A DNA stretch of 47,851 bases, taken from positions 1 to 47,851 of the forward strand of contig JAHRFD010000034.1 of assembly GCA_020882975.1 (NCBI GenBank), read 5' to 3'. The stretch is from Microcoleus sp. EPA2. Its GTDB lineage: Bacteria; Cyanobacteriota; Cyanobacteriia; Cyanobacteriales; Microcoleaceae. The translations under genes were made by a program, and so were the position numbers. Below, in pieces: positions 27,691 to 37,413 of this stretch (positions are counted from its first letter, which is position 1; each line of letters begins with the position of its first letter). The notes under the pieces are model-generated. The model worked only from the letters and a program-made list of their open reading frames with translations. It had not been told where the DNA came from and searched no databases.

Positions 27691-27734
27691 AGCCGAATTG
27701 CATAAGTTGTCAAGCGGTGCGAGGAGGTTGCAGA

Positions 27735-30700
27735 GTGAATACCCTAAGAACGGCAGACGGGGATTTAGTTGCGGTTGACTGTGGCGACTTACTGGCAAAG
27801 ATTCTCGAAGTTTTAGGAAATCCGCAGACTCAGAATCCTTTTAGAATACATGGTAATGGCGATCGCTTACTCATCGACATAGACAGCATCGCCGAAGCAG
27901 TCGCAGGTTTGGGAGTAGAAAATCCCTTAGGTGCTTCCGAACGCGGTGCTCGTACCGCCACAGTCAACTTTACTCCCGGCTTCAAAGAACGTTTTCCTAG
28001 TCAAATCACCCAAATCAAAAATAGTTTAAAAACTCGACTGGAATCCGCAATTAAGCAACAAAATCCACAGCTTGCGATCGAACAGTTTGTCGCTAGCTTA
28101 ATTACAGATTTGGAAGATTTTAAAAATACCTACGCCAAGTTAGACTTTAGCTATCCCTTTGGCAAATATTCCGGGTTGCAAAAGCAGCGATTGAGTATCA
28201 CAAAAAATCCTAGCAGCAAAGAACTCCTAAAATTTCATAAACTCACTATCACCGTTGGTAAAACCAGCACATTTAATACCGAACTAAGACAAGGTTTAGA
28301 AAATTATATCAAATCTCAGTTTGCTAGCGCTAGTGAGGACGATCGCGAAGATTTAGATTTCATTCTTCAAGATTTAGAAGCAGATCCCAAATCAGACTTT
28401 TACAAGCTCAAAGAAATTGTAGATACCGAAACTATTGGCAAACTCAAAAAACAAGCACAGATATGTTATTTAGAATTTCTGGAAGAGAACATTAGCGGAA
28501 GCAATAACCCATCAAATGCCGAGGGTCTAATTTATTTGAAAGTCCTCATCCGGCGTCTCAAACAGATTGATGAATATATAGTCAAAAATGCCGATGGCGA
28601 TTACTTAGTCAACTATGCGGGAACAGACTTAAACTATGCAGATGCTTTTGCTCGTGCTGAAGCTTTTGATATGTTGCCAATTATCCCCAAAATAGAAGGA
28701 TATTTAGGAGAAACCAAAGACGAAAACAAAGGAGATATTCAGTTTGTTTTTGGACTCAAGCTTAAGTTTAATAACCCAGTGCAAGCCAATGGTGGCAAAA
28801 CAGTCTTTGAGTATTATCTCAATCTACTTGACCCAGAAAATGAGGAACATCAAGCCGAACTTAATAACCCTGCTAGGAAAGAAATTTTTGCTAGAAAGCT
28901 ATTGAAATTAGTATTGTTGTACTACTTTGTTTTTGCTGGAAAAGACACGTCAGCAAAAGATTATACAGTCAATTCAGACTTAGAATACGATCCAATTCCA
29001 GGATTTGAGGAAAAAGTATTAAAAATATTCAAAGGTTCTGATGCAGCAGCGAAAAAAAGAGTTTTACAAGACATCAAAAAAGATTTTGAACAATATAATG
29101 TTTCCTCTAAGATAGACAGTCTCAAGAATCTTCTACAAAAAATCCTGAAACACAAGCATTCACCGAAAGAATTTCCGCTTCACATTTCGGTCAGAAAAAG
29201 CATTTTAGAGCAAAGTATTGACAAAATTTCTACAAACTCTACATTTTTTCAGCCTGTTTTCGGAATAAAAGAGAAAAAAGCATTAAAATATATAGCGATT
29301 GGTCAAGCAAAGGCTAGTGAAAATTCCCTATGTACTCTGACAGCTAAAATTGAAATTAGTGATGTTCATTATTTTGCCACTGATGACCTGCAAAGCTTCA
29401 GCATGGAGTATGATATCACAGGCGTGAAATCTCTACCAGTGTTGTTCATGCCAAAAGAGCAACTATCCAGAACAACCTACGATCGCCTATTTATTAAACG
29501 AAAAATAGTTGCTTTTCCCTACAGTCTAGCCAGCAACAAATGGGATAATAAAAAAAGTTTTTTGTATCGGTTTACATTCGATTTACTTGCCTATACTTGC
29601 CTCAAACTGTTGTTGGAAAAACAGAGTAGATTATTCATTCCCATCCTGCGGCTGCAACTGAGCAATCAACAGTCAGATTCACCCGTAGAAGAGTTCATGC
29701 GTTCTTTATCTAAAAGGTTATCGCATTTACTAAATGAAGAACATCGGTCTAATTCTCAGGGTATAGATATCAGAAACACAGAATACAAAGCTCCCAATGT
29801 AATGAGTTCTCTGTATTCTGTGTTGCCTAAAAAGTTTACCTTTGCCAACGAGTCAGATGCTCCAAAAGAATTGGACAAACTCGCTATAGTTATAGTTTCC
29901 AGTCGCGAGAGTGATGCTAGGTGGAATAGCAACCAAAAGCTATCGAATTTGCAAGGAGAAATTGTCGGTGCAATTCGTCAAAAAGATGGCTCTGTCAGGC
30001 TACAATTGCTCAAAACATTCTCTGAAACCTACGAACACGAACAGATGTTTAAAGAACCTACAGTAGTGCGGGATGAAATAGGGAAAGTTTACAAATTGGG
30101 ATTCAGGCATTTTCTCTACATAGCCAAGGCTCCCTATTCTAGTACCTTGCACATGACACAAAAAGAAGATGCTTTATTTTTCATGTCGAAAGATGTGATT
30201 AAATATTTTAAAGAAAACTATGATGACATCAAAATTTACCCGATGTTTTTTGACAAATACTATGCAGTTAAACTGTCAGAAAGATTGGGAGTAAATTCTT
30301 TATACATTCAGGATACACTGGAGTTAACCGCTTTAGTCAAAGACCCCAGCAAACGCTCTGTGGTATTTTTTAATTTGTTTAATGGATTAGTAGTCGGATC
30401 AGAAGCAGAACGTAATTATAGGGGTGTAATTTCCTATGCCACCTTGTTAAATATTTATCAAGATATACTGGATGATGAACATATCCATCAAGGATTGATT
30501 TCTAATACTCAATTAAAAAATGACATTTTGCAGTATTTGACCTTGTTCCACTTTTCTCGCTACGAAAAAGCAACTGGTAAAAACGCTCAAATTAGTTTTA
30601 AATTAGACCCCTACGAAAACCTGATAGGAGATCAATCTGTAGGTAAACTATCTCTCTACAAGCATATGGGAGGAGTCGCAGAGTTTAATGCTTTAGCATT

Positions 30701-30755
30701 TTTGACTAAAGTTAAAGAAGTTTTAAATGCACCAACAGGAGGCGCGCAGTCATGA
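27735..30755 (+). CDS. cassette A, protein A1 (unrecognised family, about 1006 aa)
   Basis: The start is GTG at 27735: GAGGAGG lies exactly 7 nt upstream, and the paralog has the same context. I do not recognise a family. The protein is full-length homologous to the third gene of the operon. Its best conserved part is the C-terminal 300 residues: LAIVIVSSRESDA, GEIVGAIRQKDGSVR, YIAKAPYSSTLHM, IYPMFFDKYY, VVFFNLFNG, GVISYATLLNIY, FHFSRYE and FKLDPYENLIG. The alternation of strands and helices there is compatible with an RNase H/PIWI-like fold, but this is inference. No membrane segment or signal peptide is seen. Its stop overlaps the start of the NTPase gene (ATGA), so both are translated from one mRNA. 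Codon use and AT-richness match the rest of cassette A. Confidence 0.8.
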   Translation: MNTLRTADGDLVAVDCGDLLAKILEVLGNPQTQNPFRIHGNGDRLLIDIDSIAEAVAGLGVENPLGASERGARTATVNFTPGFKERFPSQITQIKNSLKTRLESAIKQQNPQLAIEQFVASLITDLEDFKNTYAKLDFSYPFGKYSGLQKQRLSITKNPSSKELLKFHKLTITVGKTSTFNTELRQGLENYIKSQFASASEDDREDLDFILQDLEADPKSDFYKLKEIVDTETIGKLKKQAQICYLEFLEENISGSNNPSNAEGLIYLKVLIRRLKQIDEYIVKNADGDYLVNYAGTDLNYADAFARAEAFDMLPIIPKIEGYLGETKDENKGDIQFVFGLKLKFNNPVQANGGKTVFEYYLNLLDPENEEHQAELNNPARKEIFARKLLKLVLLYYFVFAGKDTSAKDYTVNSDLEYDPIPGFEEKVLKIFKGSDAAAKKRVLQDIKKDFEQYNVSSKIDSLKNLLQKILKHKHSPKEFPLHISVRKSILEQSIDKISTNSTFFQPVFGIKEKKALKYIAIGQAKASENSLCTLTAKIEISDVHYFATDDLQSFSMEYDITGVKSLPVLFMPKEQLSRTTYDRLFIKRKIVAFPYSLASNKWDNKKSFLYRFTFDLLAYTCLKLLLEKQSRLFIPILRLQLSNQQSDSPVEEFMRSLSKRLSHLLNEEHRSNSQGIDIRNTEYKAPNVMSSLYSVLPKKFTFANESDAPKELDKLAIVIVSSRESDARWNSNQKLSNLQGEIVGAIRQKDGSVRLQLLKTFSETYEHEQMFKEPTVVRDEIGKVYKLGFRHFLYIAKAPYSSTLHMTQKEDALFFMSKDVIKYFKENYDDIKIYPMFFDKYYAVKLSERLGVNSLYIQDTLELTALVKDPSKRSVVFFNLFNGLVVGSEAERNYRGVISYATLLNIYQDILDDEHIHQGLISNTQLKNDILQYLTLFHFSRYEKATGKNAQISFKLDPYENLIGDQSVGKLSLYKHMGGVAEFNALAFLTKVKEVLNAPTGGAQS

Positions 30756-33700
30756 AATCTAAAATAGCAGAAGATTTGGGGCGTTTGTTTGAAGTTGGGT
30801 TTAATATTGGCATTCTTGCTTGTATCAAAGAGAAGCAAATTAAGCATAAGTTTGGAAACTTGTACCTCCAGGAATTGCAGCAGCTAGAGTTTCCGAAGAT
30901 GCTGAGGAAAATTACTGATAAAATAACCAGTCCTCTGGAAAGAAAGATGGCTGAAAAATGGAGCGTATTTTTCCTACAAAAAGGCTTTCTATCAGGTTTA
31001 AACTTTTTTCGAGAATACCTGGAATCTACAGGTTGGAATGAGCCAAATAAACTACGATGTTTGGAAATTTTATATTACCAATCCAGTTTTTGTGATGAGA
31101 GCAGTATTGGCACTTACGCTAAAGGTTATGAACAGTGGTGTGGAGAAGTTTTATCTCAATTTGACCAGATTGAAAATATTGCTCAATATATTGGACGTTA
31201 CAAAGAGAAAGGCGAGTTTCTGAGAGCTGACACTCTAATATTACTGCGATATGGTAGGCAATTTAGGATTCTGTGTGTAGATTTGTCGGTGTTTTCGATG
31301 AGGACATCTGAGGATGTTACGGATCTAAACTATTTAGAGATTATCAGGCGTTCGTTGAGACGAGATATGAACTATTTGCGATCGAAAAGTGTGTTTTCTC
31401 AACTCCGTATTGATACTGAAAGTTGTGATGTTGAGTTTTCGGAAGGTTTGAAGGGTTACTTTACTGCTTTTAAGTATGATGACAAGGAGAGTGCTAAGTT
31501 AATTCAAGCTGGCGGATATGCTCATAGTTTTTATGAATTCCTCCGAGAGACGGGGATACTTGCCGATGATTCGCGGGTGATATTTAATGCGGTGGGATAT
31601 AGCGATCGCGGAATTAGCGCTATGTCTGTCCGTCCCGAAAATTTAGATGTTTTGAAAGCTTGTCACCTGATTTACAAGCATGATTCAAGTCCTCAAGAAA
31701 TCGTCCATGCTCGCGAGCTAGTTTTAAATAAAATCAAGCGGAGTGCTTGTCGCAGTTTCGATCGTGGCAAAGTGTTTGTTGATTCTTTGTTAGCAATGTC
31801 GCCAGATAAAATCAATGTTGTACGTCACACAGAGCGGCTTGAGGGTTTTGTCAACTCGGTGGGAATTGTGCCGGATGAATTGATGCAGCAGTTGGGATTG
31901 AGGGGAACCGTGAAACTCCGCGATGCTCATGCTCAACTGATTGAAAAAGCCCTCGAATCTGCTGCTACTTATATATTTTTGACTGGAAATCCGGGTATTG
32001 GGAAGACAACTGCGATCGCCAATTTTCTCACAGATCATGTAAACGATGGATTTCTGTTCTTTTATGTCAGTCCGAGGAAACAGGTGAATCTAGATATTAT
32101 CGACAAGTTCAAAAAACCTGGTACTGACGATTTATGGAACGATAAAATATTAGCAATTAATACCTATAGCGATTTAATTAAAGATAGCGGTCATAAATGT
32201 ACTGTCCAGTATCTCTCGAATCAGCGTCATGGAGAGTTTCGATTGCAGACTGTTAAGTTTCAAGATAGCAGAGAAACTAAGCGTCAAAATAGGCGATCGG
32301 ACCGACTCAAGAGACAAACAGAAAATGTAATTGAAGATAGTGGACGAAATGCTAAGGGCGTACTTAACAGCATTTGTGAAGCCATTTCTACCCTAATCGA
32401 TACTCATCATTCTAACAATATTGTCGCTACTGTTTCTATCCAATCTTTAAAAAAAAACGATGCGGGCGACACGTTAAAACATTTTGAGAAAATTTTTAGG
32501 AATGCTTACATCGCCAGAGAAAATAGGGTTATTCCCGATCGCATGAAAGACATCTCCAGTCGGATCAAGCATTTATTTATCATGATCGATGAGATTACGG
32601 GAGACGAAGGAGGTGTCGAATTCTTAAACGGCATCAACGAGATCCTAGGCAGGTATGAATTGAAAAATAATGCTCACGGGTTTAATACCAAGGTGATTGT
32701 TGCAGATGCTTCTATCGTGGACAAGGCTGTAATTAGCCAACACTTAAGCGATACCTCTGCTGAACCGGATAAAATCTATTTTCGGAAAGCCAAAAATCCA
32801 GGTTTACCTCTGTCAGTCGAGCATTTTAAGTTTAAGGAAACTGACGCGACTGTTATCAACACTAACTCATATCCTGCTAAAAGTTTAAGCATGACATACA
32901 AAGTTTTCATTGAATCTTGTAAATTCAATGAAGATGATTTCCTAGGGCGAGAGACTGATTTAAACAAGACAATACAAGGCGAAATTTTACAGGATATAGA
33001 AAATCTGTTACAACGCTCTGATGTAGAACAAGTGATAGTTTATATTCAAGATAAACAAAAGCTGGGTAATTTGATAGACAAGATTAGAGAACATCGAGGT
33101 GAGTTTGAAAAGGGAACAGATTATATAGAAATACACGCTAATATTGGTGAGGAGGAAAAAGAGTTAGTTCAAAAATGGAAAAAAGATGCGAAAGTAGTAT
33201 TTATGACTGCTTCAGGTAGTCGCGGGCTATCTTTTCCCAAGGCTAAACACATTTTGGTTGAGATTCCGAGGTTTGAAATAGAGAAAAACCTGATGGAATT
33301 GATTCAAGTAATTTATCGGGGACGGGGAAAGGATGAGATTGATAATCAAGATAAAGAATTGATTTTCTATTTGGGCGATAGGGTAGTGTATTTTGAAGAT
33401 AATAAAGAGATATCGATACAGGAAAGTAAATTGAGTCTTTTAAATATTTTGTTGATTTTGAAAGCATCTATAATGACGCGAATTTATGGTTGCGGGCAAA
33501 TTGGTTCAGATAAGTTTATCATCATACCCATCGGCGGTAAGTCTGTGTTTGCTGCTGGTGAAACATTCTCATCCCAAATGAAAAACTTAATAGACAAGTT
33601 AAAGAGCGAGCACAGGAAGAATAGGAGCGATCGGCGTTTACCACAAGTCTATAATAGTCTAGAAGATTTGCTCGGTCAAGCTGATTTTACACTGAGAGAG

Positions 33701-34375
33701 AATGTTGAGTCTAATAGTAAATTCCAGACTTCGTATCTTTCGCAGCGCGATTTCTTTAACAATGAATTTTCTAAGTTAGTAAGTGAAGGTTTCGATAAGT
33801 TATTGAACCTTAATAACTTGGAATTGGGATATATGAGTGGCGGTTTGTTAGTTGTACCGATTGCATTGCAAACTTTGGAGGAAACCTACATTATGCCTCT
33901 GGTGAAAATAGCCAAAAATGCTAATAGTGAACTTTGGCATAATATGCAGATAATTAGTTATGGTAGTGCTTATTCAGAGACTTTACAATTTGCGATTAAA
34001 GATGCCATGGAGTTAGTAAAAGAACTGACAAACTCTGTTGACAAAACACAAAGATTTGAGCAAAGCAGCCAGCGAAAGGATCGGTATTATGCCTTGCCAT
34101 TGTTTGCGTTTATTGCTGGGGAAGTATTCAGGGAATATTTTGCTAGTAACCCGGAAGAACAGAAATATCAAGATTTTAGAAATATCTTGACTCAATACAT
34201 TCAAGCGCTGTATCCTGTTGGTAATGTTTTGCCTATAGGAGATAAATATCAAGATTTCCCGTTTGTTGTGTTTAGAAGCTACAGCTTAGAACAGATTAGG
34301 GCAAAGATATTTACCGATAAGTATATTTTGAGTTCCAATGAGTTGAATGTACTCAATTTGGTTTTGTCTAAGTAA
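30752..34375 (+). CDS. cassette A, central P-loop NTPase / SF2 helicase-like protein (1207 aa)
   Basis: The ATG has AGGAGG 9 nt upstream and overlaps the A1 stop. Residues about 410-870 look like a superfamily 2 motor: Walker A GNPGIGKT (412-419), Walker B LFIMIDEI (Asp613-Glu614), a motif III-like VIVADAS, a motif V-like ASGSRGLSFP (Arg824), and a motif VI-like QVIYRGRGK (852-860). The overall pattern is closest to DinG/Rad3-like or pPIWI_RE-associated helicases, but no iron-sulfur cysteines are obvious. The N-terminal 400 residues contain LRADTLILLRYG and RILCVDLS (Asp160, Asp177), reminiscent of a PD-(D/E)xK nuclease hairpin without the lysine. The C-terminal 300 residues are unassigned. 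It is flanked by two paralogous genes, and I infer it is the motor of that system. Confidence 0.82.
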   Translation: MKSKIAEDLGRLFEVGFNIGILACIKEKQIKHKFGNLYLQELQQLEFPKMLRKITDKITSPLERKMAEKWSVFFLQKGFLSGLNFFREYLESTGWNEPNKLRCLEILYYQSSFCDESSIGTYAKGYEQWCGEVLSQFDQIENIAQYIGRYKEKGEFLRADTLILLRYGRQFRILCVDLSVFSMRTSEDVTDLNYLEIIRRSLRRDMNYLRSKSVFSQLRIDTESCDVEFSEGLKGYFTAFKYDDKESAKLIQAGGYAHSFYEFLRETGILADDSRVIFNAVGYSDRGISAMSVRPENLDVLKACHLIYKHDSSPQEIVHARELVLNKIKRSACRSFDRGKVFVDSLLAMSPDKINVVRHTERLEGFVNSVGIVPDELMQQLGLRGTVKLRDAHAQLIEKALESAATYIFLTGNPGIGKTTAIANFLTDHVNDGFLFFYVSPRKQVNLDIIDKFKKPGTDDLWNDKILAINTYSDLIKDSGHKCTVQYLSNQRHGEFRLQTVKFQDSRETKRQNRRSDRLKRQTENVIEDSGRNAKGVLNSICEAISTLIDTHHSNNIVATVSIQSLKKNDAGDTLKHFEKIFRNAYIARENRVIPDRMKDISSRIKHLFIMIDEITGDEGGVEFLNGINEILGRYELKNNAHGFNTKVIVADASIVDKAVISQHLSDTSAEPDKIYFRKAKNPGLPLSVEHFKFKETDATVINTNSYPAKSLSMTYKVFIESCKFNEDDFLGRETDLNKTIQGEILQDIENLLQRSDVEQVIVYIQDKQKLGNLIDKIREHRGEFEKGTDYIEIHANIGEEEKELVQKWKKDAKVVFMTASGSRGLSFPKAKHILVEIPRFEIEKNLMELIQVIYRGRGKDEIDNQDKELIFYLGDRVVYFEDNKEISIQESKLSLLNILLILKASIMTRIYGCGQIGSDKFIIIPIGGKSVFAAGETFSSQMKNLIDKLKSEHRKNRSDRRLPQVYNSLEDLLGQADFTLRENVESNSKFQTSYLSQRDFFNNEFSKLVSEGFDKLLNLNNLELGYMSGGLLVVPIALQTLEETYIMPLVKIAKNANSELWHNMQIISYGSAYSETLQFAIKDAMELVKELTNSVDKTQRFEQSSQRKDRYYALPLFAFIAGEVFREYFASNPEEQKYQDFRNILTQYIQALYPVGNVLPIGDKYQDFPFVVFRSYSLEQIRAKIFTDKYILSSNELNVLNLVLSK

Positions 34376-34398
34376 ATATGAAATCGGGGGTTGACAGA

Positions 34399-37300
34399 GT
34401 GAACGTTTTAAGATTAGATGATAGCAATTTAGTCACGGTAGATTATGGCGATTTGCTGGACAAGATTTTAGAAGTTGTGCAGGAAAATAACCCGTTTAGC
34501 ATTTCGGGCGATCGCAAACGCTTGCTAATAGATATTGATACAGTTGCTAATCAAGTCGCTACTTGTAAAGAAGTACAAAATTCTTTGGGTAATTGTGAAA
34601 ATCAAGCAGATTCTGCGACTGTGAATTTTTTGCCAGAAGTTGAGGTGCGCTTTCGGAGTCAAGTTAGGGAAATAGAGGCTTGTTTGCGCCAACAATTACA
34701 ATCTGCTTTGGGAGATAATGTTACAGTTGACAAGTTTGTAGTTAATTTAATCAGTCCGCTAGAGTCTTTTAAAGGTAAGGGAACTCAGTTAGGTTTAAAG
34801 TATGATTTTGATAATTGCTATGAGGATTTGCAAAAACAGAAGCTGAGTCTGGAATACTTGGATTCTGATTGTGATTCGCTGCTGAAGTTTCATAAAGTAA
34901 CTCTCTATGTCCGCAATGTAGATATTTTTCAAGAAGAGTTGAAAGCTGGCTTAAAGAGTTATATTTCTGAAAATACTGGGAATCAAGAGGAGAAGCAAGA
35001 ACTTAATTTCCTGCTTGATGAAATGGTTAAAAATGAAACTTCTGATTTTAACCGACTGTTACGAGTTGTGGATCGGGAAACTCTGGGACAACTGAAAAAA
35101 GAAGCGAAAATTACTTACTTGGAATATCTTTTAGAAAATATTGATTCAACTACGGAAAATAGGCGCGGTTTGATTTATCTCCAAGATTTAATCCGCCGTC
35201 TGAGGTTAATAGAAGGATATATCAGCGATACCAATAAGCCTGATGGTGATTACTTGGTTAGCTATCAAGGAACTCAGGTTAATTATAGAGATATGTTTTC
35301 GCGATCGGAAGCTTTCGATTATTTGCCTATCGTTCCGATTATAGCAGGTAGTCTAGGAGAAACTACGGATGATGCTGGGGGCGATCGCCAATTTATTTTT
35401 GGCTTTAAACTCAAGTTTGGCAATCCTGTTCAATCGCGGGGAGGCGATCGGGTATTCGATTACTATCTTAATTTGTTAAATCCCGACAGCGAGGAACATA
35501 TCGCCGCCTTGGAGGAACCAGCTAATCATGAAACTTTCTTCCGCAAGGTATTAAAAACAGCATTTTTATATCACTTTGTCTTTGCCTCATCTCAAAACCC
35601 GCTAGCAGCCAATTACAACCCAGAAGTCGAACTAGAATACGATCCTATCGCAGGATTTGAGCGAGTAGTTTTGCCGATATTACAAAGTTCTAACGAAGCC
35701 AATAAAAAACAGCTTTTCCGAAATTTTCTCAAGCGTTTTCAAGAAATTAATGTCAACTGCAAAATCAACTGTCTCAAGCAATTGCTGCAAAAATTAATCT
35801 TAGATAAAACTATTTTATCACCTCGAACAGAATCGCGGAAGATTCTGCTCAAAAGAGGTCTGCTTGAAAATATAGATCGTACTTTGACAACCGGAAAATT
35901 TTTCAAGGAGGTGGTGGGGCACAATCCGAAGCAAACACTTCAATATATTTCGGTGGCAAAACCGAATGTTAATCAAAGAGCAATTTGTCAATTACCTGTC
36001 AATATTAATATTGAAGATATTCGTTATTTTCCAACTGATGAATCCCAAACTTTTAGCATGGAATACAATATCCAAGGTATCCAGACATTACCAGTATTTT
36101 GGATTCCTAAAACCGATCGCTCTAGAGATGTTTTTTATAAAAACTTTCAGAATAAATCCGTCGTTTTTCCCTACAACAACCGCCGCTTAGACAGCAAAGG
36201 AGGATTGAAAGCACAAGCAGCTTTTGTTTACAAGTTTGCTGTCTCGCTGATGTCATATATTGCCCTGGGAATCTTGTTACGAAAATTACCCAATAATTTA
36301 TTTGTGCCGATGGTAAGACTTCACGAAGGCTACCATGAAAATCCTTCGCCTTCGGAAAAGTTTATGGCATATCTTTCTAAAGTATTATCTCACATTTTGA
36401 GCGAAAAACACCGATCGAATTCCCAAGGATTTCGCATTCTGGGTGACAAGTATCATTTGACAGCCAAAAATGGTTTGAGTTCCTTGTATTCAATCCTGCC
36501 CAAAAAGTTTCGATTTAACAATGTAAAGTTATCTCCAGAATTGGATAATTTAGCGATTATTGCAGTATCCACTAGGGATAGCGATGCGAAAAATGGTGGG
36601 AGGCGCGATCGCAGAAAAACCTGCTTGTTTGGCGAAGTAACCGGAATCAGGCGCTACGAAGATGGTACTATTCAGGTGGGAATGCTGAAAACTTTTTCAG
36701 AAAACTATAGCCTTCAGCATCTTTATACTCAGCCTTTAATTCTGGGAGATATTGTCAGTCAGTTATATAATCGAGGCTATCGAAATTTTTTATATATGTC
36801 TCAAGCACCTTATATGAGTACGCTGCATATTACTCAAAATGATGAAGATGATAAATTGTTTTTTATGTCGAAAGATATCATCCGAGTTTTGAAAGGAGAG
36901 CGGGAAGATGTTAGAATTTATCCGGTTTTTTTTGATAAATACTATGTACATAGTCCCAAACAGCATCGGGGAGAATCTTTTTATATTCAAGATATAGCCG
37001 AACTTGCAGAGTTGTTTACGGATAGGAGGAAACAAGCTGCGGTATTTTTCAATTTGTTTAACGGGATTAAAGTGGAGCAAGGAGATAAGAACTTTTATAA
37101 TGGAGTGATTTCCTATTCGACGCTGTTGAATATTTATGAAGGTATTCTTGACGATGAAGATATTCGCCAAGGTTTGATTTATAATGGTACAATGAAAGAT
37201 ACTTTGCTGCACTATTTGACAATATTTCACTTTTCTCGGTACGAAGCTCGTCAAAAAATCAGTCTCAAGTTAGATCCGTTCGATCGCATTATTGGTAATG

Positions 37301-37413
37301 ACTCAGTTGGTGCTTTATCTGAATTCAGTCATGCGGGGAGTAGTGCTATTTTTAATTCTCTGGCATTTTTGAATAAAGTAAGAGAAGTTTTAAATAAGGG
37401 CGATAGAGATTAA
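34399..37413 (+). CDS. cassette A, protein A2 (paralog of A1, about 1004 aa)
   Basis: I prefer the GTG at 34399 (GGGGG 8 nt upstream; alignment with A1 starts at VN-LR) over the ATG at 34378, which lies 2 nt after the NTPase stop. Homology to A1 runs along the whole length: RLLIDID near residue 45, LLKFHK, GDYLVSYQGT, EAFDYLPIVP, FGFKLKFGNPVQ, SLYSILPKKF, FFNLFNG, GVISYSTLLNIY, FHFSRYE and KLDPF. The C-terminal part is the most alike. Neither copy shows frameshifts, so both seem functional and they may form a hetero-oligomer or recognise different targets. It is the last gene of cassette A. No known domain is recognised. Confidence 0.8.
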   Translation: MNVLRLDDSNLVTVDYGDLLDKILEVVQENNPFSISGDRKRLLIDIDTVANQVATCKEVQNSLGNCENQADSATVNFLPEVEVRFRSQVREIEACLRQQLQSALGDNVTVDKFVVNLISPLESFKGKGTQLGLKYDFDNCYEDLQKQKLSLEYLDSDCDSLLKFHKVTLYVRNVDIFQEELKAGLKSYISENTGNQEEKQELNFLLDEMVKNETSDFNRLLRVVDRETLGQLKKEAKITYLEYLLENIDSTTENRRGLIYLQDLIRRLRLIEGYISDTNKPDGDYLVSYQGTQVNYRDMFSRSEAFDYLPIVPIIAGSLGETTDDAGGDRQFIFGFKLKFGNPVQSRGGDRVFDYYLNLLNPDSEEHIAALEEPANHETFFRKVLKTAFLYHFVFASSQNPLAANYNPEVELEYDPIAGFERVVLPILQSSNEANKKQLFRNFLKRFQEINVNCKINCLKQLLQKLILDKTILSPRTESRKILLKRGLLENIDRTLTTGKFFKEVVGHNPKQTLQYISVAKPNVNQRAICQLPVNINIEDIRYFPTDESQTFSMEYNIQGIQTLPVFWIPKTDRSRDVFYKNFQNKSVVFPYNNRRLDSKGGLKAQAAFVYKFAVSLMSYIALGILLRKLPNNLFVPMVRLHEGYHENPSPSEKFMAYLSKVLSHILSEKHRSNSQGFRILGDKYHLTAKNGLSSLYSILPKKFRFNNVKLSPELDNLAIIAVSTRDSDAKNGGRRDRRKTCLFGEVTGIRRYEDGTIQVGMLKTFSENYSLQHLYTQPLILGDIVSQLYNRGYRNFLYMSQAPYMSTLHITQNDEDDKLFFMSKDIIRVLKGEREDVRIYPVFFDKYYVHSPKQHRGESFYIQDIAELAELFTDRRKQAAVFFNLFNGIKVEQGDKNFYNGVISYSTLLNIYEGILDDEDIRQGLIYNGTMKDTLLHYLTIFHFSRYEARQKISLKLDPFDRIIGNDSVGALSEFSHAGSSAIFNSLAFLNKVREVLNKGDRD

